Below, piece by piece: positions 13,609-17,299 of a stretch of DNA of 17,299 nucleotides. A program made the translations under genes and the position numbers. Source of the stretch: Phascolarctobacterium sp. (GTDB lineage Bacteria > Bacillota > Negativicutes > Acidaminococcales > Acidaminococcaceae); the NCBI GenBank assembly GCA_022718015.1, contig JAIHZV010000003.1, positions 1 through 17,299 of the forward strand, read 5' to 3'. Each line of letters opens with the position of its first letter. Positions within the stretch are counted from its first letter, which is position 1. Below the pieces are notes generated by a model. The model saw only the letters and a list, made by a program, of their open reading frames with translations. It was not told the DNA's origin and searched no databases.

Positions 13609-13636
13609 TTGACGGGGGGGTACAACGATTTATAAT
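13609..13636 (+). promoter_or_regulatory. Promoter of the zinc-ribbon cluster, with a poly-G tract in the spacer
   Basis: TTGACG (13609-13614) and TATAAT (13631-13636) are 16 bases apart. Seven consecutive G (13614-13620) run from the last base of the -35 into the spacer. It lies 32 bases before the start codon at 13669. A change in the G-run length would change promoter spacing. Confidence 0.8.
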
Positions 13637-13668
13637 GTAAGTAGATTCATAAAGACGAGGTGAGTTGA

Positions 13669-14679
13669 ATGTTTTGTACTCAATGTGGAAGCAAATTGCC
13701 TGATGATGCTAGATTTTGTAGCAGTTGTGGAAAACCAATTAGTACAGTTTGCGAAATAAATAATGTTAGATCAACCCCTAATATCGTGTCGTTGAAGTGC
13801 CCTGATTGTGGTTCGCCGTTAAATTGCAAAGATGAAGATACAATTGTTGTTTGTAGTTACTGTGGTAATAGCGTGCGAATTGAGCGTGATGCACAAGGTA
13901 AGGCTGTAGATGTAAAATTATGCTTGGTTTCGAGTAATTTAGATAGTTTATTGCAAAGAGCAAACGATTATCTGATTGCCGAACAATATGCATTTGCAGC
14001 GGATTTGTTTCATAAGGTGCTTAATATAGACGCTAATAATGAAGCTGCTAACAAAGGGTTAGATATAATAGCTGATCAAGTATTTAAAAAGGCTAAAACT
14101 TTACGCGATGAGGGATATATAGAATTAGCGATTAAAGAATATCGTAACAGTCTTGTGATTGCTCCGTGGCTTGCGGATAAAGTCAGAAGCAAAGTGGAAT
14201 TTTTAAAAGATTACCCATTTCTTACTTTGAAAACAACTGAGTTTTTATCTAAGAAGGTAGTATCTCTGAAATATGACAAGTTGGTTGTATATGATAAACG
14301 AGATAAAAAAGACAAACAGGAATATTCTTTGCGTTATATTAAAGAAGTTGGCACTAGCTTTTGGCATGAAGGCATTAAAATAAAATACTGTGAAGAATAC
14401 GGAACACCGCGAGAAATAAAACTAGCGCTCTCGTTAGATGATACAAAAGTTTTGATTAATGCTATTGATGAAGCTAGAAATGGTATATATAAAGGTGATC
14501 CGAGAAGTAAAAGATTAAAAAAGAAAATACAGGAAGAACAAGCTGCAATGAGCAATTCTGCGAGCAGCAATGATAGTTCTATTGTAACTGATGTATTAAT
14601 AAGAGGTTTATTTGGAAAGGCTGCATTGGAAGAAATTAAAAAAGAAATGAAAAAAGAAGCGGAACAATCCGGTAAGTAA
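13669..14679 (+). CDS. Double zinc-ribbon, TPR-like and PH-like domain protein
   Basis: 336 residues, with CGAGGTGA before the ATG. An N-terminal zinc ribbon has C3, C6, C17 and C20; a second one has C44, C47, C62 and C65. Residues about 88-180 look like helical TPR repeats (NDYLIAEQYAFAADLFHKVL; DEGYIELAIKEYRNSLVIAPW). Residues about 190-280 are beta-rich with a final helix and resemble a bacterial PH/GRAM-like domain (VVSLKYDKLVVYD, YIKEVGTSF, TKVLINAIDEA). The C-terminal tail is Lys/Glu-rich. There is no signal peptide or membrane segment, so it is likely cytosolic and a scaffold or adaptor. It is the first of three genes sharing the same zinc-ribbon head. The exact function is unknown. 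The gene is AT-rich. Confidence 0.8.
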   Translation: MFCTQCGSKLPDDARFCSSCGKPISTVCEINNVRSTPNIVSLKCPDCGSPLNCKDEDTIVVCSYCGNSVRIERDAQGKAVDVKLCLVSSNLDSLLQRANDYLIAEQYAFAADLFHKVLNIDANNEAANKGLDIIADQVFKKAKTLRDEGYIELAIKEYRNSLVIAPWLADKVRSKVEFLKDYPFLTLKTTEFLSKKVVSLKYDKLVVYDKRDKKDKQEYSLRYIKEVGTSFWHEGIKIKYCEEYGTPREIKLALSLDDTKVLINAIDEARNGIYKGDPRSKRLKKKIQEEQAAMSNSASSNDSSIVTDVLIRGLFGKAALEEIKKEMKKEAEQSGK

Positions 14680-14704
14680 AAATTATGGAGGTAGATTTAA
14701 CATT

Positions 14705-15520
14705 ATGAAATGTCCTTATTGTCAAACTGATTTAGCAGACGATGCAAAGTTTTGCTATAACTGTGGTAACAAAGTGAATCAAGAAGAAATTGTGCAAAAT
14801 AATAATATTGAAGAAGAGAAGATAGAAGAACCAAAAACGTATAAGGAGCTCGAAGAGGAGTATCAGCAAAATTATTTTGATAAACATGCAAAAGTGTTAG
14901 TACCTTTATTAATTGCGGGAATAGTGGCAGGTTGTATTGGTGGAGGTTTCAAAGAAACTTATATAGAACTTTCTGTTTTGGGATTTTTATTTTATGGTTT
15001 TAAATATTTTTGGAATAGGAATAAAGATATAGCTAAAAAAGGTCCTGCTCAAGCAAAATTTTCAATAGTTTTTTCTATGCTTTTTCTATGCCTAGTTACT
15101 TCCGGTATAAAGGGCTGTTTCTTTGATTCTGATAAACCTAGTGATGTAAAAAAGGATAGTGCAGCTGTGACAGAAGTAAAAAAAGAAGAAGCTAGTGAGA
15201 AAAAATCTACTGAAAATGTCGTACCAAAACAGAGTACTGCAACTGAAGATAAAAAAGAAACTAAACTAGAAGTTGAATGGCTGATGTTAAGCGGACATAT
15301 GTATAATGGTGTTTGGGTATATGAAGGGGATCCAAAGAAAAATGATTTGGAACGCTTCGGACAGATAACGCAGATTGATACTGAAAATGGAAGAGTACAG
15401 TTCTATAGACCTGTTTCTAAAACTTATCAATGGTTTGAACGAGATAATCTTCGTCGGTATGGTGCCCTTTATATCAAATCTGATGATCCTGCATATTTAA
15501 AGGTGATGGGTAAAAAGTAA
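14705..15520 (+). CDS. Zinc-ribbon membrane protein with C-terminal beta-rich domain
   Basis: 271 residues. GGAGG lies 13 bases before the ATG, a long spacing, but no better start is seen. The zinc ribbon uses C3, C6, C17 and C20, exactly as in the flanking genes. An acidic linker follows (EEEKIEEPKTYKELEEEY), then three hydrophobic segments (about 64-82, 87-103, 119-138), a Lys/Glu/Ser-rich spacer, and a compact beta-rich C-terminal domain from about residue 190 (VWVYEGDP, FGQITQID, VQFYRPV) that could be SH3-like. The ribbon is probably cytosolic and the C-terminal domain outside, given three membrane passes. The function is unknown. It starts 25 bases after its neighbour. Confidence 0.75.
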   Translation: MKCPYCQTDLADDAKFCYNCGNKVNQEEIVQNNNIEEEKIEEPKTYKELEEEYQQNYFDKHAKVLVPLLIAGIVAGCIGGGFKETYIELSVLGFLFYGFKYFWNRNKDIAKKGPAQAKFSIVFSMLFLCLVTSGIKGCFFDSDKPSDVKKDSAAVTEVKKEEASEKKSTENVVPKQSTATEDKKETKLEVEWLMLSGHMYNGVWVYEGDPKKNDLERFGQITQIDTENGRVQFYRPVSKTYQWFERDNLRRYGALYIKSDDPAYLKVMGKK

Positions 15521-15550
15521 AATTATTATATGAATTGAATGAGGTGCCAT

Positions 15551-16150
15551 ATGTACTGCATGAATTGTGGAGCTGAATTGCAAAGCAAAGACAAGTTTTG
15601 CAGAAATTGCGGACAAAAAGTAGATGTTAAGATAACTTCAAATAGTATTGATACTATTACAGAGGGAATTGCTTCTGTTGAACAACCTATTGAACAGCCA
15701 CAAAAAAATAAGGAGACTGGGAAGAAAAAAGGTTGTGGTTGCGGTTGTTTGCTTATAATATTATGCTTGTTGTTTTTGCTTTTTGGAAGTTGCGGTAAGG
15801 ATAACGATGTTGAACCCCCTGTCGTTGGACAGAAACAGACGCAAGAAGTTAAAAATTTAGATAAAGAAAAAGCTTCGCAAGTTCAGCAAAAAGAAAAGAA
15901 GATTGTAGAAGAGCCAAAGCGTGTTGAAAGCACTCTGCCGAACAATAGTGTTGCCAAAAAATCTGCAGTGAGTCCACAAACAGAAAAACGAGTTTCTGCA
16001 ACTTATGTAGGAAATATTAAAACAAGAAAATATCATCGCGAAAGCTGCAGCTCTGTCAATCGTATGAGAGCAGTAAATAGAACATATTTTGATTCTTCTT
16101 CAAGTGCAAGAAGTGCTGGCTATATACCTTGTAATATTTGTAGACCGTGA
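15551..16150 (+). CDS. Zinc-ribbon single-pass membrane protein with C-terminal Ada-like metal-binding domain
   Basis: 199 residues from the ATG at 15551, 4 bases after GAGGTG. This start reproduces the C3, C6, C17, C20 spacing of the two upstream paralogues. The ATG at 15539 overlaps the ribosome binding site, and the one at 15560 would lose the first Cys. A Cys-rich membrane segment (residues about 61-81, GCGCGCLLIILC) is followed by a Lys/Gln/Glu-rich linker. The C-terminal 48 residues, from YVGNIKTRKYHRESC to YIPCNICRP, match the Ada-type zinc-binding module found at the ends of exported nucleases and ComEC-like proteins. H162, C166, C194 and C197 are the likely ligands; His replaces the first Cys of Ada. 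The function is unknown. Confidence 0.78.
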   Translation: MYCMNCGAELQSKDKFCRNCGQKVDVKITSNSIDTITEGIASVEQPIEQPQKNKETGKKKGCGCGCLLIILCLLFLLFGSCGKDNDVEPPVVGQKQTQEVKNLDKEKASQVQQKEKKIVEEPKRVESTLPNNSVAKKSAVSPQTEKRVSATYVGNIKTRKYHRESCSSVNRMRAVNRTYFDSSSSARSAGYIPCNICRP

Positions 16151-16156
16151 GTGAAA

Positions 16157-16209
16157 CAACAAAATCCCCCTGCTTCCCGTCATAATGGCGAGAGCAGGGG
16201 GATTCTTGT
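16157..16209. repeat. Palindromic repeat family, copy 3, acting as a bidirectional terminator
   Basis: AATCCCCCTGCT (16163-16174) pairs with AGCAGGGGGATT (16193-16204), with CGTC/GGCG inside. It lies between the convergent zinc-ribbon cluster and copZ. Read from either strand the hairpin is followed by a T-rich stretch (TTCTTGTTT on plus, TTTTGTTGTTT on minus), so it can serve both units. Confidence 0.85.
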
Positions 16210-16219
16210 TTCTATGCTT

Positions 16220-16426
16220 TTATTTTACTGCAATTACGTCGAAGCCTGTATCCTCTACGGCAGCCTTCAGCGCTGCGTCGTCGAGGCTTGTGCCCTCAAC
16301 AACGGCGTTGTTGTTTTCCAGGGATACGCTTACGCTGGTTACGCCAGGGACAGCCTGCAGTGCTTCGTTTACTGCTGCCACACAATGCTGGCAGTGCATG
16401 CCTTCGATAGAAATAGTTTTAGTCAT
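16220..16426 (-). CDS. copZ: Copper chaperone CopZ (heavy-metal-associated domain)
   Basis: 68 residues, a single HMA domain. The metal motif is GMHCQHC (residues 9-15), followed by VPGVTSVSVSLENNNAVVEG, the ferredoxin-like fold typical of CopZ. It carries Cu(I) in the cytosol to CopA or the copper regulator. On the minus strand AAGGAGAG precedes the ATG at good spacing. It starts 21 bases after the copA stop, so the two form a copA-copZ operon whose promoter is outside the window. Copy 3 of the palindromic repeat ends it. Confidence 0.93.
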   Translation of the reverse strand: MTKTISIEGMHCQHCVAAVNEALQAVPGVTSVSVSLENNNAVVEGTSLDDAALKAAVEDTGFDVIAVK

Positions 16427-16447
16427 GATAAATCTCTCCTTTTGCTT

Positions 16448-17299
16448 TTATAATTTTATGAAACGCAGTCTGAGTGCGTTAGTAACGACGGATACGGAGC
16501 TGCAGCTCATGGCGGCAGCAGCAATCAGCGGATTGAGCAGCCAGCCGAAGGCCGTGTAGAAAACGCCTGCGGCAAAGGGAATGCCAATCGCATTATAGAT
16601 GAACGCCCAGAAAAGGTTCTGCTTGATGTTGGTCATAACGCCGCGGCTGAGGCGGATGGCTTTGGCAACGTCGAGCAAATCGCTTTTAATCAGCACCATG
16701 TCTGCGGCCTCAATCGCAATGTCTGTGCCTGCGCCGATAGCAATGCCGACATCGGCACGGGCGAGGGCAGGCGCGTCGTTGATACCGTCGCCGACCATGG
16801 CAACGGTGTGTCCTTCGCTTTGCAGCTGGCGGATAACCTGCTCCTTGTCCTGCGGCAGAACCTGCGCAATAGCCTTGTTGACGCCGACCTGGGCGCGAAT
16901 AGCCTCTGCGGTGACGCTGTTGTCGCCTGTGACCATAATAACCTGCAGACCCATGTCTTGCAGCTGAGCGACAGCCTCCTTGCTCGTAGGCTTGACGGTG
17001 TCAGCGACAGCGATGCAGCCAAGCAGCTGTGTGCCGCGGGCGAAGTAGAGCGGTGTTTTGCCTGCCTGCGCTAAGGTCTCCTGCTGCTCCTGGATTGCTT
17101 CGATAGCTACGCCGCTGGCCTGCATAAGACTGAGGTTGCCTGCGCTGTAGGCTGCGCCTGCGATGCTGGCGGTGAGGCCTTGACCGGGGATTTGCTTATA
17201 GCCTATGGCTTCGTTAAGCTCGAGCTGGGCGTTGGCAGCGGCGCTGGTAATTGCCTTGCCTAAGGGATGCTCGGAGAGCTGCTCCAGGCTGGCGGCGAG
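16448..17299 (-). CDS. copA: Copper-translocating P1B-type ATPase, C-terminal part
   Basis: The frame is open to the right edge, giving 283 residues of the C-terminal part. It contains SEHPLGKAI of the nucleotide-binding domain, VTGDN and VGDGINDAPALA of the phosphorylation domain hinge, and the last two membrane helices with NLFWAFIYNAIGIPFAAG and MSCSSVSVVTNALRL. The DKTG phosphorylation site and the CPC membrane motif lie beyond the window. CopA pumps Cu(I) out of the cytosol. The MxxSS motif in the last helix is part of the Cu(I) path and supports a copper substrate rather than zinc. Confidence 0.95.
   Translation of the reverse strand, partial: LAASLEQLSEHPLGKAITSAAANAQLELNEAIGYKQIPGQGLTASIAGAAYSAGNLSLMQASGVAIEAIQEQQETLAQAGKTPLYFARGTQLLGCIAVADTVKPTSKEAVAQLQDMGLQVIMVTGDNSVTAEAIRAQVGVNKAIAQVLPQDKEQVIRQLQSEGHTVAMVGDGINDAPALARADVGIAIGAGTDIAIEAADMVLIKSDLLDVAKAIRLSRGVMTNIKQNLFWAFIYNAIGIPFAAGVFYTAFGWLLNPLIAAAAMSCSSVSVVTNALRLRFIKL

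Noticed and set aside
13074..16209. Possible CRISPR array from the three similar repeats
   Set aside because: Spacing is irregular (about 0.4 and 2.7 kb), genes lie between, and the units are long terminator-like hairpins. No cas genes are present.
16599..16967. Plus-strand open frame (122 codons) opposite copA
   Set aside because: The minus frame carries clear P-type ATPase motifs through this region. The plus frame is a Ser/Ala/Arg-rich shadow.

Overview
The window comes from a bacterial chromosome. It looks like a Bacillota genome, and the gene style is compatible with Negativicutes (a Phascolarctobacterium/Acidaminococcus-like gut anaerobe). That placement is inference from the rpsF-ssb-rpsR block, sigma-A-type promoters, strong AGGAGG-type ribosome binding sites and strong intrinsic terminators. 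No marker in the window fixes the genus. No rRNA, tRNA, CRISPR array, IS element or phage gene was seen.

Layout, left to right. (1) 1-1530: the 3' end of ptsI, then an rpsF-ssb-rpsR operon with a good extended -10 promoter, a structured leader and two tandem terminators. (2) 1636-4142: three exported proteins in a row, each with its own signal sequence: a lipoprotein, an unrecognised periplasmic/secreted protein and a PepSY-type protein. (3) 4322-5428: the conserved ATPase YchF with its own promoter. (4) 5550-7796: a Fic AMP-transferase carrying its own inhibitory motif, followed by an AT-rich gene for an AlbA_2 (Schlafen-type)/HATPase protein. These read as accessory, probably acquired genes, and a 23-bp exact direct repeat lies just downstream. 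(5) 8073-13060: a tightly packed run of PHP phosphatase, FAH-family protein, MATE exporter and CHASE hybrid histidine kinase. (6) 13072-16204: a block bounded by copies of a palindromic repeat. It holds an orphan ParD-like antitoxin and three consecutive AT-rich genes whose proteins all start with the same C3-C6-C17-C20 zinc ribbon but continue into different domains. (7) 16220-17299, minus strand: copper chaperone copZ and the C-terminal part of copper ATPase copA, in the order copA-copZ.

The two parts most worth pursuing are the zinc-ribbon trio and the Fic/AlbA_2 pair. The trio's promoter has a seven-G tract reaching from the -35 hexamer into the spacer, so it may be phase variable. There are also two recurring hairpin families: a palindromic repeat in three copies, and a terminator stem in four copies that keeps a U-G wobble at the same position each time.
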